A model generated the notes under the pieces. That model worked only from the letters and a program-made list of their open reading frames with translations, was not told the DNA's origin and searched no databases. From positions 717,602 to 781,601 of the forward strand of contig WELA01003606.1 in the NCBI GenBank assembly GCA_009602735.1: a stretch of 64,000 nucleotides of DNA, read 5' to 3'. A program made the translations under genes and the position numbers. The stretch's first letter is position 1, and every line of letters starts with the position of its first letter. Shown one piece after another: positions 1-11,344 of the stretch. This DNA is from Mesotaenium endlicherianum. Its lineage: Eukaryota > Streptophyta > Zygnematophyceae > Zygnematales > Mesotaeniaceae.

Positions 1-1452
1 CGTCGCCAATGCCATCATTTCTCCAAGATTGGTAGAGTTCTTGAGTGCCACTTCCTTGGCTACAGTTGGCTTGAGTTCCCTCTTGAACTTGTCTATCATC
101 TTTGACTTGTGCATAGATGGGTGTTGAAATACCAGCTTGTTGAAGCGCGATACATACTCTTGAACACTTCCTCGTTGACAAAGGCGCACCAATGGGTCTC
201 GGGCCGTAGCTTCGGGTGCAATAGGTTGAAATTGCCTCATCAAGCTGATTAACAGTAGTAGGAACTCCTAACAGCTGCTCTTCTTGCTCATACCAAGCTC
301 CAGCACTTTTTCTCAATAAAGTGATCACAAAGGCAACTTGCCTGTCCGACGTGAGCGCAAAATCCTCCATAAACTTATTTACTCCAACAATCCATTAGTG
401 AACAGGCAGCGATCCACGCTCTCCAGTGTATACTTCAAGCTTTGGCGCACGCACTTGCGATGCGGGTGGAATAATTGGTTGCACCATTGGTTGAACATGG
501 ATTGGTGTATAGCAAGTGCAGGTGCCAAGCTCGTCGAAGCAACGTTCCTCACAACATTTTGCACCATTCTCTCCACCTTTGCGCGCATATTTTGGTGAAA
601 TTGAGTGTAGAGTTCTCCCCAATTGCAATTGCCATTTGGTTTAGCATCGCCTGCATCTCTGAGTATCGCAAACAAGCACTATACATGAGCATCATCGCGG
701 CCACCTTCATGAGCGATGCGGCGGTATCACGTGGCCCTGCGTGCTTTTCAAAAATTGCAGTAAGGGTGCAGGGTGCGACCGGCATCATGGTGTGCTTGGG
801 TCTGGGCAGCAACCTTTGCGCTGCTTTCCTAAGGGTACTAATTTTGTCGTGCGATGTGGGGCTAGGTGGCTCCGCTAATCGATGCACGCAAAAAATTGTT
901 GCTGACGACAAATGGTATATAGACCAGGTGACACGCTCCTGGATGCTCCGATACCACTGTAGTGAAACAGATAGATAAAGTACTTAGTAATACAGAATAC
1001 TTTATCTATTCAAGACAAGGATCTTTGAACACAAGTGGTAGCTTCTTGAAAGAGAGATGGCTTCTTGAAAGTTAATATATTTCTGGATTTTGGCAAGTAC
1101 AAGAGTGATTCTGGAATCCCTTTCTATGTTCTAGCTCTTGTTTATATACTTGCTACATAAGTAATTTCTAGGAAGGTGTATGTTGATGTGTTGGCACCCA
1201 ACACATCCCAAAACTTGCCACCTCTTTCTAGAATAATGTACACATGTCCTTTTGACCTAAAAATGGCACATCTGACTTTTGCCACATGGAGTTCTTCTAG
1301 GTCTTTCCTCTAACTTCGAAAATGCCTTGGAAGGTTCAAAGGACATGAACCAAGTTACCTATTCACACTTGACTCCACACCATACTACTTCAAATATTTT
1401 TGAAAACATTAAAATATATGCAAACTAATGTATAATAACTCAAATCACTACA
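1..1452 (-). mobile_element. Ty3/gypsy fragment A' (gag remnant plus 5' LTR)
   Basis: This is the 5' end of a minus-strand LTR retrotransposon that runs off the left edge of the window. The minus strand of roughly 1-240 encodes a gag capsid-like stretch with the family pattern 'EYVSRFNKL' followed by 'KRELKPTVAKEV'. A primer-binding site complementary to initiator-Met tRNA lies at 945-956, directly beside an LTR at 958-1452. The LTR is nearly identical to those of the element at 37245-43838, yet the internal sequence shares only the primer site with it. The copy is broken. It abuts family B gag sequence at 1453, which suggests insertion into a B element. Confidence 0.75.
958..1452 (-). repeat. 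5' LTR of fragment A'
   Basis: A 495-bp repeat opens with TGTAGTGAAAC and closes with TCACTACA, the same ends as the LTRs at 37245-37747 and 43336-43838. It differs from them at only a small number of positions by eye. The adjacent primer-binding site at 945-956 fixes it as a 5' LTR on the minus strand. Confidence 0.88.
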
Positions 1453-3147
1453 TTTCTCCTGCTGGTTGATGACATCAAACTTCTCATGCAACTTCTCGAC
1501 AAACTCTATCCACGTAGGGTCACCGAGTTGCCGAGCCTTACGCTCTCCTTTCCAATAAAGCCACTAGTCTGCGGCACTGCCTTTCAGTAGCGCCCCGGTG
1601 TGCCTGGCCTTCTCGTAATCTTGCAGTTCTGGGTAGTTCTCCAGCCACTGCTCAACATCCGCAAGAAACTTGATCAGGTAATATTTTCTAATTCCCTCAG
1701 GAGCATATTCCTGGGGAGGTTTTGGCTTGGGCTTACTAGGCCCTCTGCCACCACACCAGTGATTTGAGACCCAAGTTGGTCCCTGTCTCGCAGTAAGGAC
1801 ATTATGATTCGTTTGTCCTCTTGTTGAGACTGATACATGGTCGCCATTTGCGACTGCATTTGAACGAACAATGCTCCCAAGTCTTCACTCTGGGGTGGTA
1901 GTCTAGCAAATGCAGCAGCAGCATTGGCATCTACTCGCTGAGTAGGGTCCTCAACAGTCCCTCTCGCTCCTGCAGCAGCAATTCCTGCCACATTCAGGCG
2001 GTCACGTATTTGCNACATTCAGGCGGTCACGTATTTGACCTAGGGGTACACTGAGTTGTACAACAGGAGATGGGTTCAGAACAATAGCCCTAGATGCCAT
2101 AAGTTCTTCAACAGTGCGTTTGTCAGCTCGCTGTCCTTCCCTCCTTTCAGTATCTTCAGCGGCCTTTGCTAATTGTTCAGCTTCTAATCTGGCTCTCTCC
2201 TCCTCAACTTGCTGTGCTGCGACTGCGGCAATAGCAGCTGCCTCATCTGCAGTCTCTCTAGCTGCAGTATGTGCCACTGCTTCAGAATAGGTACGGGTTC
2301 CCGCTACATGGCTTTCCGCCTGGTTTTCGACATTCTCGTTATCCTGGTTCTCCATGTCTTGGGAGTTGCTAGTTTGAGACCTTGTCCTTACCATACAAAG
2401 AAGACTGTGATAACTGCTCCGATACCACTGAAATGGATCGACTTACCAAATAGGCGATTAACAATTAATAAAGATCTTTATATCAGCAAGTAATCTTTAT
2501 GGTATGTTCCGTTCACTGGTTAAACGGCATAAGACAACACACTAGCAGTGAATAATACTCGTAAGTCAAATGCGAGTAATCTAGCATCAAAAAAATGCAG
2601 ACAGTAAACTCATACATAAGCAAGGTTAGAAGACAGTGCGTATCAATGGCTTCTCCCTTTGGATTTAGGTCTCTCTTAGTACGCTGTACAAGAGAGTTGG
2701 CCTCGTTTCCGAATGCCGAACTCGAGAGCAATCCTAGCATATGTCCATGGAATGAGTTTACTGTTCAACGGCCAGTGCGATGGCACCGCCTACCCAGGAG
2801 CTAACCACGTTGGTAGGACCTCGGTTAACCAAATCCACCGCCATCTCCCATCATCCCGAATCGCCATCCATCATAGGGATATCATCTGGCCATTCATCTA
2901 GCATACCACACTTAGATGCATATTTAGGCAGTTCGCTGCTACCGAGTACGGAAGTCAGCTGGCTGTCAAAGAATGTGTCAGCAGGCTGACTTACGTTGAC
3001 TTTAGCCTGCTGCTTCCGGCTGAGTCATTAAACTGATATTTAATAAAGTCCAGCAGACTGATTATTAACTAGAGTTTAACAGGCTGAACTTATTTAACTA
3101 TTATATTCAAATGAATATTATATCTACCAATATACTGATTCATTTCA
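1453..3147 (-). mobile_element. Ty3/gypsy family B fragment (gag plus 5' LTR)
   Basis: This minus-strand copy retains the gag N-terminal region (about 1480-2394) and its 5' LTR. The predicted gag start reads MVRTRSQTSNSQD and is followed by an Ala/Glu-rich, probably coiled-coil stretch. The same protein begins near 51311 in the plus-strand B copy. The left edge stops inside gag where the A' LTR begins, and the corresponding gag sequence continues uninterrupted around 52225 in the other copy, so A' most likely inserted here. The fragment is broken and includes one N. Confidence 0.8.
2429..3147 (-). repeat. 5' LTR of family B fragment
   Basis: A 719-bp LTR is bounded by TGAAATGG and CATTTCA. 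The primer-binding site GCTCCGATACCA lies at 2416-2427 with a one-base spacer. The same LTR recurs at 50564-51276, and in rearranged form at about 55885-56545. Confidence 0.85.
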
Positions 3148-3149
3148 GT

Positions 3150-3640
3150 ATAGCCCGTACATATACATATGTATCTACTCTTACAAATTACGCCTTTATG
3201 CAACGCAATAGTGCCACATGTAGCTCATATATATACATGTATGTATATACTCAAATAAATATTATAATATTGCAAGGCATCAAGGCATGTAATATTTTAT
3301 AACATACAAAAGTGTATCTTACTATGCTTGCATGCAATAATATGACTTGTTAACCTAATATGTACTAATACACAAATGTATATTATTGTAGGTTACACAC
3401 TGATGCAAATATTGAGCTATAATGCATATAAGCATATACATCTCCGCGCTCTTTGTCACTTGCTAAATGACAAACCAATATATGGTGCACCCTTAATGTA
3501 CCATATACTTTTGCAATCAAGGATTACCAAAACTGTAACAATATTTAGCAACTTAATAAGAGCCAATTTTGCGGATCGTTACATGAGGGGTAAGGCCACG
3601 TTGCACCTAGGTCAAATTCATTGATGGGGAGTGTAGGATC
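3150..3640 (-). repeat. AT-rich dispersed repeat, copy 1
   Basis: This AT-rich stretch has a diverged inverse copy near 34828-35430. The clearest shared segment is about 3420-3575 here (reverse) against 34860-35000 (forward), including the shared string TTGGTTTGTCATT. Both copies contain the peptide-level similarity 'NDKP.YG..L.YH' in one frame, so the repeat may derive from an old coding element. The family is not recognised. Confidence 0.5.
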
Positions 3641-6600
3641 AATACTTGCCACAGGCTTTCTAGTGGCGTGCAATACTCCTTTGTATTCGCCACGTATTTA
3701 TGTATCCAATCGTACGCACCCAACCAATAGCGTGCTACTTGCTTAATTTGTGCTTAGCTAGCAAGAGATTACTTCGGAGAGAGCCATAGAGAGCAAGTCC
3801 AGGCGCCCCTCATTAGAGTCTGATTGAAAGGGGCAGAGTGCCCTATTGGAAGCGTAGTGACTCACGAGGAACAAAACTAGTCGCAATCATACTCTAAAGT
3901 GCAGCGGCATATCACTAAGACAGCTTTGGAGAATAACTCAGCATTTTGAGTAGCAAGAAAGTGCTCACAAATGAAATAGGATGAGAGGTGTTGTCATTAC
4001 AAACTCGTAGAAATTTACAGAATTGAAAACTGATACAAAACGAAGAAGTTAAGCCTGTTTATAATTTTCTACGACGACCGCTCGCCCCTAGGAGAGAGGG
4101 CCGCTTGGCAACGAAATTTCTGAGTGTTTGTCAAATTGTCCTTTCCAAAATATTTGTGAGTAGGCCAGATCAGCCTCATGCGACGTGTTGGGCCGATTTG
4201 ACGTCCACATGCACGCATTGAAATATCTAGAATATACTAACTTAGGCGCGCTAGGCTAAATTGAAACTTCTATATAAATCGACCTGGTCGGCACTCCGCG
4301 TCAGCCGAAATTACGTGAAGGTCCAATTTCACTTTATCGGCCCAGATCGCTCGATGCTCTCGGTCAATTCGACGGTCGCGCTCACCGCGAATTAAGAACA
4401 GTTGTCGACCAACCTTAAAACTATGTCGTGCATTATGAGGTCGGGTGCGTCACATAGACATAAGAATCACATCATAAGCAAGCAGGCTTTGCTGCAATAA
4501 AATCTATAATACAGGTGGCTTTATAGCCAAAAAGGGGAGTCAAGTCTCAAATGTTTTAATCAAGGAGTGTGTAATCTCCAGAGTGTGCACCTCAAGACTG
4601 TAATCTGGTAGGAAAACAACTAATGAAGTATGGCCTACAAGATCACTGGAAGCACATCATGATCTTCAAGAGTAGTCCCATGCAAGTGTTTAAGCTGTGA
4701 CTTTGCTCACCACTTTTGAACTTCTTCTAAAGACTGGAAGCCAGGAGGGCTTGCTCTTCACAAGAGAATAACTAAGTGGTCCTGAAAACACAAGAGATGA
4801 AAGTGTAAGCTTTACTGATAATCTTTGTTACTTACAACTGGCATAATGGGACTTCTAAAAACATGTTCCTCTAGAGACATCTCTAGTACTTATACCCCTG
4901 AAAACCCGGCGTCGTATGCGGTGGATCCAATGCATGTAGTCACTCTAGGAGGCTCTCCTGTGTCCACTAATGTGTACAAGGCATGTACTAGCACTCCTAT
5001 AGGCTAAACATAACTCAAACCAATCAAAGCAACGCACATATAATAAGCTACGTGTCTCTCATTGGTGGAGCTTACCTTGGGTAATTTTGCCTAGATAGCG
5101 CCTCAAAAGTGAATCTGGAACTTGAGGAAGCTTCCTCTAGGAGTAGGTGATGCAGTCACCAAGTTATAGCCTCAATGATGCACTTATACTATGGAAATGC
5201 AGGACTCATGTAGGCTAAGTGGCTCGCGGATTTGTGCGCACTAAGCTAAGGGTCCTTGGGGTCACAAATGGTCAACAATGTCACCTTTGGGTACATTGAG
5301 TCACAATTTGGCCATTCGTGTGTTTCCGCTAGAAGCCAAAAGGGGTGCGGACTAAATCCCAACTATCTTGCTCGATACTTGACCAAACGACGCGAAACCG
5401 GTGCCATCCGGAAGATGCTTCGACACGCTACACTTTGGCGACTTGGAAATCTAGAAAAGGTCAACATATGTATGCATATAGTAAATTCAAGTTCAGCCTT
5501 CCTAGGTTGATGTTTCACACATGTGGAGCTCGGTTTGGTATGGCAATCCCGACTCAAGAAATCATGACAACTAATAAAACTTCTGAAATTCATGACTTTC
5601 TCAATACTTAACCGAATTCGACAAATCTTACATCAAAATGACCACAAAAATGCACTCTACAACCCTAGAACCTTACATTGATTGTTATATTTATAGGATG
5701 ATCCAAGGCTGAGCCCAATACTTGGATTTGTATGTCTGCAGTTGCTTAATGAAAACAACTCCTTTACTTCTTGATTTCCAATGCGTCCTAAGTCAAGTAA
5801 GAATAGAACTAACCTAGCGAGCTTCCAAAATCCAAGACTCCGCTTGTCTCCCCTTTCTCTACTCACTCCGATCCATCTTGTATTTCGTCTTAACTCGCTT
5901 CCCAAGCACCATCCCAGCCATCACGATCAACACCACCTTCTCTACGCATGAAGACGCTTCTTAGCATTTCTAGCCCCAACCCAAGGCCTTCTTTATAGTC
6001 GGCCCTTAAGGCTGATCCCTCATAGGCTACCTCTTTCTCTTTTTCTTAGTATAGAAATACAAATACAATTACTTACCATTTTTTCATTTTGCTTGCTTGA
6101 TTCCAGGAAAGGCATTGGGCTTTTTACACATTTAGCGCTAGGGGGTTTTTTAACTGCCACACAGATACATGCTCCTAGCATGCGTGTCACCCACATCTCT
6201 AGCCTACGACAATCTGCGATACGACATGATTGTAATGCTTGAGATCACTTCATAATGTTGGCCACTCACTGACTAGCTCAAGCTTACTTGATACTAACAG
6301 CTAGAGTATTTGATTTACAACTTCATTCACATCTCTCTTAACCATAACAGTAGAAAACTACAATGTGAAAAATAGATTCACTTGGCATGCGATACATATT
6401 GAGAATTTTTAATAAACTTAGCACATGCAACAGGGTCATATGCGTAACATTGTTCATCAACCTTCCCAATTTTAGAATCAAATTAGTTCTTACAATTTTG
6501 TTTAATATGCATACAAGAGATCATTAAACAATGGCTACATGTAAAATGCACAAATGTCACACTTGGTTTACAATCCTTAACATTAATATTCTACAACACA

Positions 6601-7715
6601 ATTCTAATTTGGCAAAACTTAATTCATATGTAAAGAAAAATCTCAAAATGCTATATAAAGCCAACAATATTGTTGTACTTTGATGAAACAAATATTACTA
6701 TCTAGGTTAGAAGGCCAAGACAAAGTAGGCCAAGTTTCTCACCTTGTTTCAATATTCCTCACTTGAAAGATGTGGTTGTCATCATGTTATAAATGTGCAG
6801 CAGCACATTTGCTACATGCGATGGTCTTATTGACACTATTTGTGGCACTACACTTGAATTTGTCCACAACGACTAATGACGCACTTTTCTTTTGTTGTTA
6901 TTGCCCAATCCAAATGCGCGTGGGGATCTTTAATTGCGCACAATCTATTTCTTACATGGTTTCAGTGTACATTACTCAAGATATGTTAAGAAGTTGCAAC
7001 CATTTGAATTGAACTAGGACCCACTGTGCAAATGGTTGCATGTTGATTGCCAACACGCTCATGTTAAATGGACGGTGCACGAGTGGCTGGGATGGACACG
7101 AATGGGCACATCTTAAAATTACCTGTGAGTTACACTCACAAGCAGGCCCTAGGATTTGACAAAATCCTTGGATTTCGGCTACACCTTGACAAGGAATATA
7201 TGGATTTCAGCCAACACCCGACTCAAAATGAAGGATTTTGAGAGGCACCCTCGTGCCGGGTAAAAACATCCAAAATTTAATTTTACACTATAATAAATTA
7301 GGTACAATTGTAAGGATTGCAAAGGTCGGCAAAGGTCTTAGATAGACTTGTTTGATAACATGGGCATTGGTCTTCTAACTCACGAGTGTCAAAATTATTG
7401 GAAGGTCTTTGATATTTCCTCAACATCACTATTAATACTTTTTTGATGTAACTTAAATCTTCTGACATTCATTTTGACTACAAACCGTAACATTTGCAAC
7501 AATTTCTTAGGTAATAAGTACGGACAAGAAGATGGTAAATGAGACACAAAGAGTACAAACCAAGTACATGGTATTGCCATACAAGAACAACAAAATATTA
7601 CAGTGAAGGAAGAATGCATAATTGGATTGCTAAAAATGACTGCCTACAAAGTGACAATTATACATGTGACGAATAATGGAGGAGGCTAGTAGTGAATATT
7701 TCAAGTATATTTAAG
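3641..7715. other. Unassigned AT-rich region
   Basis: No convincing gene is seen. A TATATAAAT motif near 4271 and a purine tract followed by TGTAGGAT near 3622-3639 could be worn LTR parts, but no matching partner end was found. About 5585-5660 resembles the inner part of the family C LTR (shared phrase 'ACTTTCTCAATACTT'), suggesting a much older relative. Small open frames here lack recognisable motifs. Confidence 0.4.
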
Positions 7716-7830
7716 CAGGGTTACGCCGTACGCTTGTACGCTTAGTTTGACTAATACGCTAGTTCGCTTAGATCGGTGTTCAAAAAAATGGACTAGTTCG
7801 CTTAATACACTTAGTACGCTAACGTCACGA
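7716..7830. repeat. hAT left terminal inverted repeat and subterminal motifs
   Basis: The outermost 15 bases match the right end as an inverted repeat. The next 100 bases hold repeated variants of TACGCTT, TTCGCTT and TACGCTA on both strands. In hAT elements such subterminal motifs are the transposase binding sites. Confidence 0.7.
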
Positions 7831-8368
7831 CAGTGTCAACGTCCAGTAGCTACGCCGTCGAGGTTTCATGTCGGTCGCACGTGTAAAAGAACCACGTCGT
7901 GTCAGATTGTTTATTTCGTTCAAAATGGCAAGGTAATTTTTTCAGGCGATTTTGGACTTATCTCTGCCCGCTTTGTAGCTACAAGTTGCAAAAATTGTTT
8001 GTTACTTCGTCTATTGCAGGACGTCGGCAAGCGGGTTTGAACACCCGCCACCAGGTACAAGGATAGGACAATACCCAACGTGCCATGCACGTTTCTCTGA
8101 CGTATACCTGTCGCGGTTGGTTATGAAGCTTATAAGTCAGATATGTTGCAGAAATGAATGGTGGAAAACAATTTCAAAAAACTTTAACTGCTGTTGGCTT
8201 CGAGCGCCAGCCGACGATCTTGAACCCCCGCCACTGGCTGTAGAAAGCGACGCCTTTACAATGTTTCACATTATGCAATGTACGTCGAAAGGCTTTTGCG
8301 TTTGTCTCATACGTTTTGTTTTATTTTACTGCTTTCCATGTACAATCCGACGACATCAATCATGCCAA

Positions 8369-8775
8369 AGCTGAGAGGGCCGCTTAGCAGAGCTGTTTTT
8401 TGTACTTCCTAACTTATTCCTTAGTTGAATTAGGACATTTAAGAGTTTCATTACTTCTTAATCGAGTAGAAGAAGCTTCAATGAAGAGGTAAGATCTGAT
8501 TCAATCTCTTAGCAAGCCTGTGTAAGAACTTCGACTTAGAATTATTTTCATACGCACTAACATTGGGAGAACCGCTTAGCAGAGCATGGTTTTTTGTACT
8601 TTTTAACTAGCTAATTGATTCAACAAAAAGACTTAGGAGTATCATTACTTCTTAAACGAGTAAAATAAGCTTTTACAAAGACAAACATGATTTAAACTCT
8701 TAGCAAGCATGCATGAGAGGTTAGAGGTAATCCATATCATGTAAATCATTCACAAAGTGCAACATTGCATGAAGT
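8369..8775. repeat. Two-copy tandem duplication, about 200 bp each
   Basis: Two consecutive segments start with CCGCTTAGCAGAGC (near 8379 and 8575) and remain alignable through ATTACTTCTTAA and CTCTTAGCAAGC. They are diverged. They lie in the 3' part of the hAT element, downstream of its transposase. Confidence 0.65.
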
Positions 8776-8882
8776 CATAATGCACCAAATATTCATTGCA
8801 AATGTATTCATTTTCTCAACTTCCATTCTCTTTAATATGTACATGCTACCTTTAGAACATGCAAGTTAGCTGACCGACACAT

Positions 8883-11252
8883 CTAGTAACCAATTGCTCT
8901 AGGCCTTCTTCTTCCTAGAGCTGAAACACTAGGTCGCTCCTCCACCTCCTCTTCCTCTACCTCCTCTTCCTCTACCTCCATCTCCTCTTCCTCACTCAAC
9001 GAGGCATGCATGGCAAGATTGAGACCCTACTCTTCGGGTGTCTCTAAGAACTCCGCTTCTTCAACCCATGGAGTGACGCCGACACTTGGTCCAAGGAAGT
9101 CCAAACTCTTCTCCTGAAGTCTCAACATAGAATGCACGTACACTAACTTCTTTGCTCTAGTAGGGAGCAGCCTATTGCGAAGTGGACCATGAACAAACCC
9201 GTACTTATACCAATTTCTCTCACATGCAGCTGCTGAACCAAGTTGCGGCAATATTCTCATAGCAAGAAGTTGAAGATTAGAACAATGACTTCCATACGTT
9301 TCCCACCATTTGTGAGCAAGCATCATGGTCTTATTAGCCTTGCAAACATCATCGCCAAAAATGTCACCGCTTTGCCGGTAGAGCGCCAACTCTCAATCCA
9401 CCAACGCTCGGTCAAGCACACTTCCTCCGACAAGGGTATTCCGCATGTTGGACCAATCAGTTAGTAGACACTTCTCAATTGCCTAAGACTCATGGTCTTG
9501 GAACTCGGGGTCCAGATAGTAGCCTGTAGTCAAACAAAGTCAAGAAATAAAATTAGTGTATGAGAACACAATGCACTTCACAAAAATGAGAGCTATAACA
9601 ATAGCAAGCACAATAACAAGAACAATGACCAACACACAGTAACAAGCATGCAAGAGAACAACAGCCGCCGAGCAAGAAAGGTGAGCAACGTCAAAATAGA
9701 CTTTTACCCGCAGCATGTAGGGGGCTGTGAAGCTGGTCCCAATGAGCCTTTACGTCCTTCTTAACTTGGGTTCTTTGTGCCGCTTTGAATCCTTCAACCT
9801 CAAGCACATGCTCATTAATGGCACTCATGCGAGCGCAGATCTTCCCAAGAGAAGGTTGTGGAGAGTCGACTAGTCGAAGGAGAACTACAATCGGCTCACA
9901 CACGTCTACCCATACCTTCACTCGCTCCCAAAGTTCATCGTCACGAATTAGGTCTCTAATGTTTGTAGCCTCGCCTACACAACCGTTCATGGCCGCCCGA
10001 GTAAGCCACCTACTGTCAGACACCATAGCTTGTAAGGTATTCCTCACAACGATGAGTCTTTGCAAGCATAGGAAGTTACTAGCAAACCTTGTGGGTCCTG
10101 GCTTCAACAACTCTAGTTTATTCTTTAGCCTTGCCCCATGATCACGGTAAAGAGCGTGAGGCATGTGGTGGTTTGCAACAAACTGGACCAAGTGCTTGAA
10201 GCTATCAATTATGCCCTCTAGCTCTTTATCTTTCCTAGGTCTTTCAACAGCAGGTCCAAAATATGAGCAGCACAAGGCGTCCAATATATGTGCGGGTGCT
10301 TCTTGCGAACCACATTACAACCAGCTACAATGGTAGCTGCAGAGTCTGTGCAAAGCTGTACGACATGATCAGCCCCTACCTTCTCCACGGCCTCAAGCAG
10401 GTGATTACCAATGTAATCACCCGTCTTCCTAGCACCCTCAGTATTGTTAGAATCCATAAACATTTGAGTGCCTCCCACAACCATAAGCACGTTAAGAAGA
10501 GGATGCCCGCATGGATTGGTCCACCCATCTGCTACAATGCTACAACCCGTCAATGGTAGTCCTTATTTCTGTTTCTCCTCCCAAGCTTCTATCTTCAAGA
10601 CCTCTTTATCTAGTAGGGCACTTCCAAGAGGCTTATCCTTCATAGGGACATACACTAAACCAGTTTCTAGAGTGTACTTACTGACAGCAACCAACATGTC
10701 CCGAAAGAACTCACTGCAAGCAACATTGAATGATGAACTAGTACCATAGAAGAAGCGAGCAACAATCTCGTGGACATTCTCAGCACTCATCTTTTGGAAC
10801 ATGTCACTTAGAGAGGTCTGCCCTGTCTCCCTACCTAAGGAGGGGGACCTCCCAGCACTTGCACATGCTGAGCCACTAGCACCAATACCCCATTCATGCA
10901 CACGCTTTTGTGCAGCTTGTATGGTACTCTTCCTACGTCGCGTTCCCAATAGAGAACTAGCCATACCCTTGCTACGGCTAATTATGAGATCTAGAACTTC
11001 ATCGGGAACCGCCTCACACTGACTAACATCCTTACAGCCTCCCGTGAAATGGCAACGAATCCGCGTGACTCCACCGGTAAACTCCCTGGGGCAGTAGTTG
11101 CACTTCACCTTTGGATGTGAATTCCTTGACTTGGCTTCCACAATGATGGTCACATGGCCCCACTTTGGACTAGACCTTGCAGCAACTGCTCTAAGGGGCA
11201 GACGAGCGGTCAAAGAAAGCGTTGCTCCGGACGAAGTGGATGGTTGGGACAT
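8883..11252 (-). pseudogene. hAT transposase, damaged
   Basis: The reading runs leftwards from a start at 11252 (MSQPSTSSG; an upstream ATG at 11288 is in frame). An N-terminal BED zinc finger shows CNYC followed by CHFTGGC. The catalytic core shows the three hAT acidic positions in ADGWTN, CTDSAA and ACERNW. The C-terminal dimerisation region includes RNRLL and KLVYVHSMLRL. A probable intron lies between a GTAAAAG donor near 9710 and a CTACAG acceptor near 9527. In-frame stops occur near 10563, just after the acceptor exon start (about 9491), and at 9027, and the frame shifts between about 10218 and 10284. After the 9027 stop an in-frame acidic Glu-rich tail runs to 8883. This is a decayed transposase. 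Confidence 0.82.
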
Positions 11253-11344
11253 GATACGCGTGAAACCTGCAATAACGGAGAACAGCAACCAGTAAGAGAC
11301 AAAAGAATATGCCAGTCAAACAAGCAAAAGAGCAACAATAGGCA

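Noticed and set aside
3622-4300. Purine tract plus TGTAGGAT and a TATATAAAT box as a further LTR
   Set aside because: No partner copy or matching ATCCTACA end was found in the window, so the boundary cannot be supported.
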